NCBI GenBank assembly: GCA_035525365.1 | Contig: DATLEK010000071.1 | Coordinates: forward strand, 1 to 54,826 | Direction of reading: 5' to 3' | DNA: 54,826 nucleotides | Source: GCA-2861595 sp035525365 | GTDB taxonomy: Bacteria > Actinomycetota > Acidimicrobiia > Acidimicrobiales > GCA-2861595 | Shown: piece after piece, positions 16,908-25,458 of the stretch | Numbering within the stretch: the stretch's first letter is position 1 | Layout: each line of letters starts with the position of its first letter | Program-made: the position numbers and the translations under genes | Notes under the pieces: generated by a model | Database searches by the model: none | Told to the model about the DNA's origin: nothing | What the model saw: the letters and a program-made list of their open reading frames with translations, nothing else

Positions 16908-18185
16908 ATGCCCGACCAGTACCTCGCACGGGTCGTCGATGCCGAGCTCGACGAGCTGCTCCCGTCGCTCCCGGCGCTCGCACTCGAGGGCGCCAAGGGC
17001 GTCGGCAAGACAGTCACCGCCCGCCGGCGGGCGCGCACCGTTCACGCGCTCGATGCCCCCGGTGCTCTCGAGCTCTTCGAGGCCGACCCGCGGCGCCTCG
17101 TCGCCGGCGAGCCGCCGGTGCTCCTCGACGAGTGGCAGCGCGTCCCGGCCAGCTGGGATCTCGTCCGCCGAGCAGTCGACGACGACCCGTCGCCTGGCCG
17201 CTTCCTGTTGACCGGATCCGCCGCGCCTGCTGCGGGAGGCACCCACTCCGGCGCTGGTCGGATCGTTCGCGTCCGGATGCGCCCGCTGACGCTCGCCGAG
17301 CGCGGCGTCGGCGAGCCGTCGGTCAGTCTTCATGCGTTGCTCGGGGGGCAGCGTCCGCCACTCGAGGGGTCGACCTCGGTCGGATTGGAGACCTACGCCG
17401 AGGAGATCTGTCGCTCGGGGTTCCCGGGTCTTCGTGGGGTGTCCGGACGGGCGCGGCGCGCCCAGCTCGATGGTTATCTCGATCGGATCGTCGACCGGGA
17501 CGTGGAGGAAGTCGGTCAGCCACTGCGTACGGCCGGCGCGCTCCGTCGATGGATGACGGCATACGGCGCCGCCACGGCGACGACTGCGGCGTACGACGCT
17601 ATTCGCGATGCCGCGACACCGGGTGAGCGCGACAAGCCGGCGAAGGCGACGGCGCAGGCGTATCGCGAGGCGCTCGAACGCCTGTGGATCCTTGACCCGC
17701 TACCCGCGTGGTTGCCGACCTCGAGCCATCTCCGCCGTCTGGGCTCCGCACCTCGCCATCACCTCGTCGACCCTGCCTTGGCCGCGCGTCTACTTGGTGT
17801 GGAGGCAGGGGCGCTGCTCGAGGTTGGCTCGACGAGCCCGTTGACTCCTCGCGACGGCACGCTGCTTGGTCAGCTGTTCGAATCGTTGGTCACCCTCGAC
17901 GTCCGCGTGTTCGCCCAAGCGGCCGAGGCACGAGTCGGCCACCTACGAACCCACGGTGGTGAGCACGAGGTCGACCTGATCGTCGAGCGTGGCGACCACC
18001 GTGTGCTCGCGGTCGAGGTGAAGTTGGCTCATACCGTGCGCGACGACGACGTACGACACCTTCGGTGGATACGGGACCAACTCGGCGACAGCGTCGTCGA
18101 CACCATCGTGATCACCACCGGCCCCGACGCTTACCGCCGAGGCGACGGCATCGGCGTCGTCCCGGCAGCGCTGCTCGGACCATGA
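16908..18185 (+). CDS. ATP-binding protein of the AAA_14/DUF4143 type
   Basis: A 425-residue protein with an N-terminal P-loop ATPase (ALEGAKGVGKTVTA, Walker A near residue 30; PPVLLDEWQRVP, Walker B; GRFLLTGSA sensor). A DUF4143 C-terminal region ends in a restriction-endonuclease-like motif (HEVDLIVERGDHRVLAVEVK, the D-x(n)-ExK pattern). Such proteins are common in accessory regions of bacteria and archaea; their role is not settled. Length and motif order are normal. It sits between two toxin-antitoxin pairs. Confidence 0.85.
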   Translation: MPDQYLARVVDAELDELLPSLPALALEGAKGVGKTVTARRRARTVHALDAPGALELFEADPRRLVAGEPPVLLDEWQRVPASWDLVRRAVDDDPSPGRFLLTGSAAPAAGGTHSGAGRIVRVRMRPLTLAERGVGEPSVSLHALLGGQRPPLEGSTSVGLETYAEEICRSGFPGLRGVSGRARRAQLDGYLDRIVDRDVEEVGQPLRTAGALRRWMTAYGAATATTAAYDAIRDAATPGERDKPAKATAQAYREALERLWILDPLPAWLPTSSHLRRLGSAPRHHLVDPALAARLLGVEAGALLEVGSTSPLTPRDGTLLGQLFESLVTLDVRVFAQAAEARVGHLRTHGGEHEVDLIVERGDHRVLAVEVKLAHTVRDDDVRHLRWIRDQLGDSVVDTIVITTGPDAYRRGDGIGVVPAALLGP

Positions 18186-18284
18186 CCTCGACAGAGTCGG
18201 TACTTCCGCGACGAGGTCGCTGCCGAGGCTCGCACGCTGTATGACGCCGCCTGACGACGTCATCCGGTTGCGCCACCTGGACGC

Positions 18285-18298
18285 GTTACATGTAACAT
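18285..18298. promoter_or_regulatory. Operator palindrome and -10 box of the mazEF operon
   Basis: GTTACATGTAAC (18285-18296) is a perfect 12-bp palindrome. TAACAT at 18293-18298 overlaps it and ends six bases before the MazE start. This is the arrangement expected for autorepression by the antitoxin. Confidence 0.55.
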
Positions 18299-18304
18299 GG
18301 GGAA

Positions 18305-18526
18305 ATGGCTATTCCGCGTGACACATCCGGGGTCAAGGGCCGGGTGCGGGATCACCGGGCCCGCCTGCGGGCACAGGGTCTGCGTCCGATCCAGATCTGG
18401 GTCCCCGATGTACGGTCGCCGCGGTTCACCGAGGAGGCCCATCGCCAGTCGGCCGCCGTGGCCTCCAGCGAACGGGCTGCCGATGACCAGGCCTTCATCG
18501 ACGCCATCGGCTCCGACGAGGCGTGA
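18305..18526 (+). CDS. mazE: MazE-family antitoxin
   Basis: A 73-residue protein of the antitoxin MazE family often seen in actinobacteria (RVRDHRARLRAQGLRPIQIW, VPDVRSPRFTEEAHRQS). The RLRAQGLRPIQIWVPD motif is diagnostic. It binds its own promoter and the toxin encoded next. The stop overlaps the toxin start in a GTGA. The ATG at 18305 follows the palindromic operator directly. Confidence 0.88.
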   Translation: MAIPRDTSGVKGRVRDHRARLRAQGLRPIQIWVPDVRSPRFTEEAHRQSAAVASSERAADDQAFIDAIGSDEA

Positions 18527-18852
18527 GGCGCAGCGATATCTGGACGGCGGCCGGCGGGAGCGGTTACGCCGGCAAGCCCCGGCCCGTGGTGATCATCCAG
18601 GACGACAGGTTCGACGCCACGGACTCGGTGACCGTTTGTGCGTTCACCACCGATGCCACCGAGGCACCGCTCATGCGACTTCCCGTGGAGCCGGACGACT
18701 TGAACGGCCTCCGGGAGCAATGCAGCCTGATGGTCGACAAGATCACCACCGTCCCGCGCGCCAGGCTCGGCGAGCAGGTGGGGCGACTGGGTGACGATGA
18801 CATGGTTCGGTTGAGCCGTGCCGTACTGGTCTTGTTCGGGCTGGCGGGATAG
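18523..18852 (+). CDS. mazF: MazF-family endoribonuclease toxin
   Basis: A 109-residue sequence-specific mRNA interferase of the MazF/PemK fold. Landmarks are MRRSDIWTAAGGSGYAGKPR, PVVIIQDDRF (family catalytic arginine region), TVCAFTTD, LREQCSLMVDKITTVPR and LGEQVGRL. It starts with GTG at 18523 inside the end of mazE. The pair is intact and probably active. Confidence 0.9.
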   Translation: MRRSDIWTAAGGSGYAGKPRPVVIIQDDRFDATDSVTVCAFTTDATEAPLMRLPVEPDDLNGLREQCSLMVDKITTVPRARLGEQVGRLGDDDMVRLSRAVLVLFGLAG

Positions 18853-18905
18853 GGGCTCTACGGCCGGCTCCCGCCGTGAACCGTCGTCGGCCCCGAGCGG
18901 GCCGT

Positions 18906-18983
18906 GTGTACGCATGTGCACGCCGTAGGGCAGGAATCCGGCCGGGAGGGCGAATACATACGGGGGTAACACCGATGCGCCCC
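18906..18983 (+). promoter_or_regulatory. Repeated non-coding module, copy B
   Basis: Upstream of the kelch-protein gene. It shares GTGTACGCATGTGCACGCC, GGGCAGGA and ACGGGGGT with copy A at identical spacing, and the right-hand part CACCGATGCGCCCC with copy C. CGCAT (18911-18915) can pair with ATGCG (18975-18979), which would close a structure around the module. It may be a structured leader RNA or a complex operator. Confidence 0.6.
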
Positions 18984-19060
18984 CACCAAAAGACCCGTAC
19001 TGTCAGGTCTAGCGCCAAAAGACTGAAAGACGGCCCACGGCGGGCTGCCCCTGGTACTGG

Positions 19061-22000
19061 ATGAGGTATGAGCACATGAGGCGGAACCGACGACCAGTGC
19101 CGGGCGACCACCGACGTGGGTGCGCGTCGGCGCGCCGAGGGCCGGGCCGGGCCCGCCGACGTAGCGAGCCCATCGTCGCGGTGGTGCTGAGCGCACTGGC
19201 GTCTCTCCTGCTGTCAGCTGATGCGAGCCGGGCGGCACCCGGGGCGTGGACTTCGGCGGGCACGCTGTCGGTCAGTCACTTCGGCAACCCGATCACCACC
19301 TTGAAGACAGGCAAGGTGCTGGTGGCCGGCGGGAACACATCGGTGTCGGAGCTGTTCGACCCGCTGACGAAGACCTGGTCGAAGACGGGCTCGATGGTCG
19401 TGCAGCGCACCTACGCCACCGCCACCCTCCTGTGGGGATCAGCATGTGATGGCGCGTCGCCTCCGGGTTACTGCGGCAAGGTGCTGGTGGTGGGCGGGGC
19501 AGTTGGGTATCCCGGCTTTGACGTTGTGCCGACCAATACCGCGGAGTTGTACGACCCCGGCAGCGGGACGTGGACCGCCACCACTCGACCGCTCATGGCG
19601 CCCAGGCTGTACCACACGGCGACGGTGCTCCAGGACGGACGCGTTCTTGTGACCGGCGGCTCTACCAGCTATGCATTAGAGCATTTCGCGTCCAACCCAC
19701 CCTTGGTGGCGACAACCGAGATCTACGACCCGTCGACGGATCTTTGGGTTCCCGGTCCGATGTTGACACACGAGCGGGCCTTCCACACCGCGACGATGCT
19801 GATCGGCGGCCGGGTCCTGGTAGCGGGAGGAGAGGACAACACGGGCAGTTCCCGGGGCGATGCCGAGATCCTCGACCCGTCGGTTGTGGATCCGGCGTGG
19901 GGGACGGTAGCGCCCATGGGGACGTCGCGTCAGGCGCATGTGGCGGTGCGTCTTTCGAACGGTGAGGTTCTCGTGGCCGGCGGGTACCGATCCACCGCGA
20001 CCGGCCAGGGCTTCCTGGCCTCGGCCGAGCGGTTCGATCCCGCCAGCGGGAACTGGACGCCGACCGCGCCGATGTTAGACGCCCCTTCACGGGCGGCCGT
20101 GGTGGTGCTGCCTGGAGGCAACGTGTTGGTGGCGGGCCCAGCTTTCATCGAGTCAGGTTTGTGGCGCGTTGACTTCGAGGTGTACGAGCCATCGACGGGG
20201 CGTTGGACTCCGACCGGACGGGGGGTCAACACCCTCGCATTCTGGCCTGGGTCGCAGTTGGCGCTGATGGACCAGCAACCGTGCTACGACCTCTGCGGAC
20301 GGGTGCTGGCCGCCGGCGGCAACTCGGCCAGCTCGGTGATCTTTGACCCCACGGTGACCTGGCCACAACCGAGCATCAGCTCGATCGACCAAGCCGGCGC
20401 CACCGCCTGCGGGGACAGCACCATCGTCATCCACGGCAGCAACTTCGTCGGCGGTGGCACTGTCGTGGCTTTCGGCGACACCATCGTGAGTGGCGCCGGC
20501 ATCGTCGTCGACGACTCGGGCACGCAGATCACCGCTCACATACCGTCGCATCCCCCGGGCACCGTTCACATCACGGTCACCACCGCCGGGGGCGACTCGG
20601 CTGCGACGGTGGCCGACCTGTTCACCTTTCCCCGCCAAAGTGGGCGATGGAAGCCGACCGGATCTTTGAAACTGGCCCGGCACGGCGCCACGGCCACCCT
20701 GCTGGGCGACGGCAAGGTCCTCGTGACCGGCGGGACCACGATCGACTCTTTATGGCCGGCGAACTCCGGATTCGCCACAGCCACCGCCGAGTTGTACGAC
20801 CCCGTCACCGAGAAGTGGAGCGTCACCGGCCTGATGGGCCAGGCTCGCACCCATCACACGGCGACCCTCCTGCCGAACGGCGATGTCCTCGTCACCGGCG
20901 GCCGTACGACCGAGACCGTGTTCAACGGTACCCCGGGCGCCAACGTGACGCTGGCCTCCGCGGAGGTCTACAGCCCGTTGACGGGCGCGTGGCGAGCCAC
21001 CACCCCGATGCTCGACGCCCGATCCGAGCACACGGCAACGCTGATGCACAAGGGCGGGCAGGATGTGGTGCTGGTGGCCGGCGGTCGCCTCGACCTCGTC
21101 ACCGAGGTGACGCCCACGCGTCAAGCGAGGGCGTCGGCCGAGGTCTACGACCCGGTGCTCGGCCTGTGGTCGCCGACCGGCAGCATGGCGGTGGCCAGGT
21201 TCAGCGGGTCGGCCAGCCGCCTCCCCGACGGGCGGGTACTCGCCGTCGGTGGCAGGCGTTTGGTGCCCCGCGCAGCAGATGTCGGCCCGGGTGGACTGGT
21301 TCCCTTATCCGGGCCCGTCTCGGAGGTGCGGGACGAGGCGCTGGACTCCGTGGAGGTCTACGACCCGGCGACAGGTGGATGGACCGGCGAGCCGGCGGCC
21401 CTCGCGGCGCGCACCGACCACTCCGCCACGACCCTGGGCGACGGACAGGTTCTCGTCGCCGGCGGCCGGCTCGGGGCATTGAGCAATGCCACCAGCTCCG
21501 CCGACCTGTTCTCGGCATCGGCACCGGCCGGTTCGAGCCCTTGGCAAACCGCCCCGTTGATGGCGCTTCCTCGGCTTCGCCACACCGCCACGCCCCTGTC
21601 CGACGGTACGGTCCTCGTCGCCGGCGGGGCACCCCAGCTCCAATCATTCGTGCCAACAGCCGTCCCGGGCGCGGAGCTGTACGACCCGGTGTCGAAGTCA
21701 TGGCTGCCGGCCGGCTGCATGAGCCTCGGCCGGGTGGCCCACACAGCAACGTTGCTATCGGGTGACACCGACACTTTTCACTTCAACCCGGCGAAGTGCG
21801 GTGCGAACTGCGGGAAGGTTCTCGTGGCCAATGGCACCGACGCCGTTCCCGACGAGGCAGACAACTCGTCTCCGCAGCGTGTTGCGCTGGCCTCCGCCGA
21901 GCTGTACACGCCGGCACCGGTGGTGTCGGGGGTGTCTCCACCATCCGGCCCGGTTGGTGGTGGGACGAAGGTCACATTGAGCGGGTTCGGTTTCACCAAC

Positions 22001-23386
22001 AACGCCACCGCAGTCAACTTCGGCGGCACGAAGATCCCTGTCTGCCCGGCTGTGCCGGCGGCACCGTGCTTCACGGTGGATTCGTACACGAAGCTGACCC
22101 TGGTATCCCCGCCGTTCGCCGGCGGGGCCAACCCGGTCGATGTGACGGTCACCACCGATGGGGGCGACTCGGCGCCCGCCCCGGCAGCCCGCTTCGCCTA
22201 CGGCAGCCGCCCCGTGACCGATCTGGCCGCCTCGGTCGTAGAAGGCGTCTCGGGGCCGCCCCTGGTGGGGTTGTCGTGGTCGGCGCCCGACGACGGCACC
22301 GGGGTATCCCCGGCGGTGGGCTACGTGGTCAAGCAGTCCACCACACCGATCACCGCAGAGAACTTCGACCAGGCGACGTCGCTGTGCGCCGCCACCGCCG
22401 GGGCGTGCTCCGCCTTCACCCCGGCCCCGAGTGCGGTGGGCCAGGCCTTGGGCCTGTCGGTGTCGGATCTGGCGCCGGCCACCACCTACTACTACGCCTT
22501 GCGCCCGCTCGAACACGACGGTGGTCCCGGCCCGTTGTCGAACGTGGCGTCGGTGACCACCCCGGGCAGCGCCATCGCCGGGGTGGTGGGCGATCTGTCG
22601 GCCGTTGCCACCTCGGCGGGCCAGGTCACCCTCGGCTTCTCCGCCCCGCCCGCCTACGGAGAGGCCCCGCCCCCCGCCCGCGACTACGTGATCAAACAGT
22701 CCGCCGCGCCCATCACCGCCGAGAACTTCGACGCCGCCACCTCGTTGTGCGAGGGCCGGTGCCATCTGGCCCCCACCGCGGTGGGCGAGCACCTCGCCCT
22801 GGTGGTCGACCAGCTCGCCGGCGGCACCACCTACTACTACGCCATGGAAGCGCTCAACCCGACCACCGGGGCGCCCGGGGCCATGTCGAATGTGGCGTCG
22901 GCCACCACCGCGGGCTGCGCGCCGGCGCCCACCGCCGGCGCCGGCCAGGTCTCCTATCAGGCGGGCTACTCGATGCTCGGCCTGACCGAGGGGACCGTGG
23001 TTCGATCGGACTCGCCGCTCTACGGCTGGTTCGACCAAGGCGTGGGCGGCGCCTACAGTCGCCAGGCGCCCACCGAGGCGGTGAGCGGCGGGCGTGGCTA
23101 CTGGGCGTTCTTCTCCTGTCCCCGCCTGGTGGAGATCAGCGGGGCCGGCACCTCGGCCCTCAGCGTGCCCCAGCGGGCCTACCACGCCTCGATGATCGGC
23201 AATCCCAGCGCCACCACCGCGGTCAAGGTGAGCGGCTATGACTTCGGGGCCCTGTGGGACCCCACCGCGAATGCCGGCACCGGCGGCTACAAGATGTCGG
23301 GCTATCGCCAGGCCGCCACCCTGCCCATCGGCCAGGCCCTGTGGACATTCTCCTATTCCGACACCACCGTCGCCATCGCACCATGA
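19061..23386 (+). CDS. Large exported kelch-repeat protein with TIG and FN3 domains
   Basis: A 1441-residue secreted protein. A long basic N-terminus leads into a signal-peptide core (VAVVLSALASLLLSA) with a cleavage-like SRAAPGA. About fourteen kelch blades follow, marked by G-x-VLVAGG. The first run is followed by a TIG/IPT domain near residues 440-520 (VIHGSNFVGGGTVVAFGDT). A second run is followed by another TIG domain (VSPPSGPVGGGTKVTLSGFG), then two FN3 domains that share the motif PITAENFD-ATSLC, and a final domain ending FSYSDTTVAIAP. No membrane anchor or sorting signal is visible at the C-terminus. The ATG at 19076 is an equally good start. Probable role: surface or extracellular binding. 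Confidence 0.85.
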   Translation: MRYEHMRRNRRPVPGDHRRGCASARRGPGRARRRSEPIVAVVLSALASLLLSADASRAAPGAWTSAGTLSVSHFGNPITTLKTGKVLVAGGNTSVSELFDPLTKTWSKTGSMVVQRTYATATLLWGSACDGASPPGYCGKVLVVGGAVGYPGFDVVPTNTAELYDPGSGTWTATTRPLMAPRLYHTATVLQDGRVLVTGGSTSYALEHFASNPPLVATTEIYDPSTDLWVPGPMLTHERAFHTATMLIGGRVLVAGGEDNTGSSRGDAEILDPSVVDPAWGTVAPMGTSRQAHVAVRLSNGEVLVAGGYRSTATGQGFLASAERFDPASGNWTPTAPMLDAPSRAAVVVLPGGNVLVAGPAFIESGLWRVDFEVYEPSTGRWTPTGRGVNTLAFWPGSQLALMDQQPCYDLCGRVLAAGGNSASSVIFDPTVTWPQPSISSIDQAGATACGDSTIVIHGSNFVGGGTVVAFGDTIVSGAGIVVDDSGTQITAHIPSHPPGTVHITVTTAGGDSAATVADLFTFPRQSGRWKPTGSLKLARHGATATLLGDGKVLVTGGTTIDSLWPANSGFATATAELYDPVTEKWSVTGLMGQARTHHTATLLPNGDVLVTGGRTTETVFNGTPGANVTLASAEVYSPLTGAWRATTPMLDARSEHTATLMHKGGQDVVLVAGGRLDLVTEVTPTRQARASAEVYDPVLGLWSPTGSMAVARFSGSASRLPDGRVLAVGGRRLVPRAADVGPGGLVPLSGPVSEVRDEALDSVEVYDPATGGWTGEPAALAARTDHSATTLGDGQVLVAGGRLGALSNATSSADLFSASAPAGSSPWQTAPLMALPRLRHTATPLSDGTVLVAGGAPQLQSFVPTAVPGAELYDPVSKSWLPAGCMSLGRVAHTATLLSGDTDTFHFNPAKCGANCGKVLVANGTDAVPDEADNSSPQRVALASAELYTPAPVVSGVSPPSGPVGGGTKVTLSGFGFTNNATAVNFGGTKIPVCPAVPAAPCFTVDSYTKLTLVSPPFAGGANPVDVTVTTDGGDSAPAPAARFAYGSRPVTDLAASVVEGVSGPPLVGLSWSAPDDGTGVSPAVGYVVKQSTTPITAENFDQATSLCAATAGACSAFTPAPSAVGQALGLSVSDLAPATTYYYALRPLEHDGGPGPLSNVASVTTPGSAIAGVVGDLSAVATSAGQVTLGFSAPPAYGEAPPPARDYVIKQSAAPITAENFDAATSLCEGRCHLAPTAVGEHLALVVDQLAGGTTYYYAMEALNPTTGAPGAMSNVASATTAGCAPAPTAGAGQVSYQAGYSMLGLTEGTVVRSDSPLYGWFDQGVGGAYSRQAPTEAVSGGRGYWAFFSCPRLVEISGAGTSALSVPQRAYHASMIGNPSATTAVKVSGYDFGALWDPTANAGTGGYKMSGYRQAATLPIGQALWTFSYSDTTVAIAP

Positions 23387-23426
23387 ACCCGTCCATGAAC
23401 CGAACTGGTGGCGGGTGTTTTCGCGT

Positions 23427-23494
23427 GTGTACACCCTTGGGGGGAAATAGCCCCGCCTAGGGGCGGAATATACGGGGTTTCACCCGATGCGCCC
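23427..23494 (+). promoter_or_regulatory. Repeated non-coding module, copy C
   Basis: Upstream of the membrane-anchored exported protein. GTGTAC at 23427, then ACGGGG at 23472 and CACCCGATGCGCCC at 23481-23494 match copy B. The middle is nine bases shorter and differs in sequence, but forms local hairpins (CCGCC/GGCGG around TAGG). Confidence 0.55.
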
Positions 23495-23562
23495 GGCGGG
23501 GCGTCGATCGTAACGTTGACAGTAGCCAGCAGAACGGCGCTGGTACCCACCGAGGAGGACTC

Positions 23563-24576
23563 ATGACCGCCACCACCAAGCCCGGCCCGGCCCCCGCCGA
23601 CGGCGAGCCGAACCCGACCAGGGTCAAGCCCGCGGTGCTGGCGTTGCTGGCAGCGGCGTTGGCGGCCGTCGTGGCCTTCCCCGCCATCGGGTTCGCCTGC
23701 AGCGGCCAGGCCAGCTTCACCGTGGCACCCGGCGAGGGGTTGGCCGGGGACCCGGTTCAGGTGGTCGGACAGTCCTTCTTCGCCGCCCCCGTGACGGTGA
23801 CGTGGAACGGCGCCGGCGGACCAGTCGTCGGCACCGCCCAGGGCCCCGACATCGACCTCAGCGTCCGTGTGCCGGCCGGCGCCGCCCCGGGCGTGTACTA
23901 CATCACGGCCAGCTCCTCCAATGGAAGCCAGACCTACCGGGCCTCGGCCTCGTTCCGGGTGAACTCGGTCTCCACCGGTGGCGGCAGCGGCACCGGCACC
24001 ACGGCGCAGCCGGGAAGAAGCTCGGCCAGCACCAGCGGCCCGGCCACCGCCACCGACGACAAGGCGGTCAACGCCTCGACCAGCGGCGCCGGCGGGAACT
24101 CGACGGAGGCGGCGGGCACACAATCGTCCCCCGGTGGGAGCTTCATCCCCGAGCCGAGTTCGTCGAGTGGTGGGCCCGACGAGGCCACCGGCAGAGCAAC
24201 GGCCGGGTCCGGCGGCGTGTCCGCACCGGCGGCAACGGCGGCTTTGCCGGTGCAGAGGTCCACCCAGGCATCAGCCCCCACCGCCAGCTCCCCCCGGACA
24301 GACGGTGCCGTCCCGGAGAGTTCGACCGTCCAGGGCCCGAACATCGCCCGTCTACCCAACGGGCAGGTCGTCTCCGACGACCTCTGGGCCGGCTTCAACG
24401 CCTCCGATGGCCGCACGGCACCGCCCGGGCTGATCGGCGAGCCAAGCTCGTCCGCCGGTGGCGCCTCGGTGCAGCTGCTCAGCGGCGTGATCCTCGTGGC
24501 CCTGAGCATCATGGTCATGGGCGGAGCGCTCGCCACCGCCCGGGCCAAGCGACAGCGGGCAGCCGCGCACCCGTAG
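23563..24576 (+). CDS. Membrane-anchored exported protein with a novel C-terminal motif
   Basis: A 337-residue protein starting after GAGGAGG. Residues 24-46 form a hydrophobic signal or anchor segment (AVLALLAAALAAVVAFPAIG). An Ig/TIG-like domain follows at about 48-140 (FTVAPGEGLAGDPVQVVGQS to QTYRASASFRVN), then a 120-residue Ser/Thr/Gly/Ala linker. The motif GPNIARLPNGQVVSDDLW precedes a C-terminal membrane helix (LLSGVILVALSIMVMGGALA) and a basic end. It resembles a cell-wall sorting layout but has no LPxTG. The conserved motif is shared with the pseudogene at 13593. Confidence 0.8.
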   Translation: MTATTKPGPAPADGEPNPTRVKPAVLALLAAALAAVVAFPAIGFACSGQASFTVAPGEGLAGDPVQVVGQSFFAAPVTVTWNGAGGPVVGTAQGPDIDLSVRVPAGAAPGVYYITASSSNGSQTYRASASFRVNSVSTGGGSGTGTTAQPGRSSASTSGPATATDDKAVNASTSGAGGNSTEAAGTQSSPGGSFIPEPSSSSGGPDEATGRATAGSGGVSAPAATAALPVQRSTQASAPTASSPRTDGAVPESSTVQGPNIARLPNGQVVSDDLWAGFNASDGRTAPPGLIGEPSSSAGGASVQLLSGVILVALSIMVMGGALATARAKRQRAAAHP

Positions 24577-24577
24577 G

Positions 24578-25369
24578 CTATCGCCCCTGAGAACGGCCCT
24601 CCGGAGAGATCGCCCGCTCGGCGGGATCGTTCAGCTGCCGGCGACGCACCGAGATGCGGGCCAGGATCACCCAGCCGGCGGCGGCGCCGGCGGCGAAGAA
24701 GAACCACTGGGCGGCGTAGGCCCGGTGGGGCCCTTCATCGAGCTCGGGCGCCGGCAGCGGTTCCGGAAAGGACGCCGCCGTGTCCGCCGTCGAGGGGTCG
24801 AGCTCGAGGTAGAGCGGGTAGAGAGGCATGGACAGCCGGTCCTGCAGCCCGGCCACGTTCACCGCGCCCACCGACAGTGGTGCACTCTCAGTAGGACGGG
24901 TCGGTGCGAAGCGGGAGGCCGGTTGCGACGTACGCAGGAGACCGGTGATGGCGATCTCCCCCGCCGGCGGCCGCGCCGCGGGATCGGGCCAGCGGTTCCC
25001 CAACTCGAGGGGGACCCAGCCACGGTTCACGATGATCGATCCCTCGGGCGTCGTCATCGGCGTGAGAACGTGATAGCCGGGTAGGCCCTGGTTGGACCGG
25101 AACCTCACCAGCACCTCCTTGTCGGCCTGGTAGCGGCCCAGCAGGCGCACCTTCCGGAAGGAGAGACGGCTGGCATCGGCGCCCTTGCTCCAACCCTCCG
25201 CCGGCAGCGGCACCACCTGTTCGGAACGACTGGCGACCAGCGCGTTGGTCTGCCGGCGCTCGTCGTGCCTCCTCAATTGCCACAGGCCCAGGCACACGAG
25301 CAGCACGACGAGGGCCACCGCGAGCAGGTGACCCACGAGCCAGCGGGGGCGGAGCAGGAACCGGTACAT
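24578..25369 (-). CDS. SURF1-family cytochrome oxidase assembly protein
   Basis: A 263-residue membrane protein needed for haem a insertion into cytochrome c oxidase. Two membrane helices bracket the protein: LVGHLLAVALVVLLVCLGLW near the N-terminus and QWFFFAAGAAAGWVILARI near the C-terminus. Family motifs are GLWQLRRHDERR, VRLLGRYQADKEVLVRFRSN and IIVNRGWVPLELG. The ATG at 25369 directly before the first helix is preferred; a GTG at 25438 would add 23 residues. It is divergent from coxB and convergent with the exported-protein gene. Confidence 0.88.
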   Translation of the reverse strand: MYRFLLRPRWLVGHLLAVALVVLLVCLGLWQLRRHDERRQTNALVASRSEQVVPLPAEGWSKGADASRLSFRKVRLLGRYQADKEVLVRFRSNQGLPGYHVLTPMTTPEGSIIVNRGWVPLELGNRWPDPAARPPAGEIAITGLLRTSQPASRFAPTRPTESAPLSVGAVNVAGLQDRLSMPLYPLYLELDPSTADTAASFPEPLPAPELDEGPHRAYAAQWFFFAAGAAAGWVILARISVRRRQLNDPAERAISPEGRSQGR

Positions 25370-25458
25370 CTCCGTGAACCTACCGTTGGCCGTGCCGACC
25401 CTCTCATCGGGTGACGAGGCGGGTAGCGGGATCGGCACCCGGGTAGCTTTGCCGGTCA

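Noticed and set aside
18906..18983. Calling the repeated module a c-di-GMP-I riboswitch
   Set aside because: The tail is similar, but the distance between the ends is about 57 bases against about 90, and the GNRA loop with its receptor is missing.
21755..23434. A 559-codon minus-strand frame under the kelch-protein gene
   Set aside because: Its glycine/arginine/histidine-rich translation is a shadow of the FN3 and C-terminal domains on the other strand.
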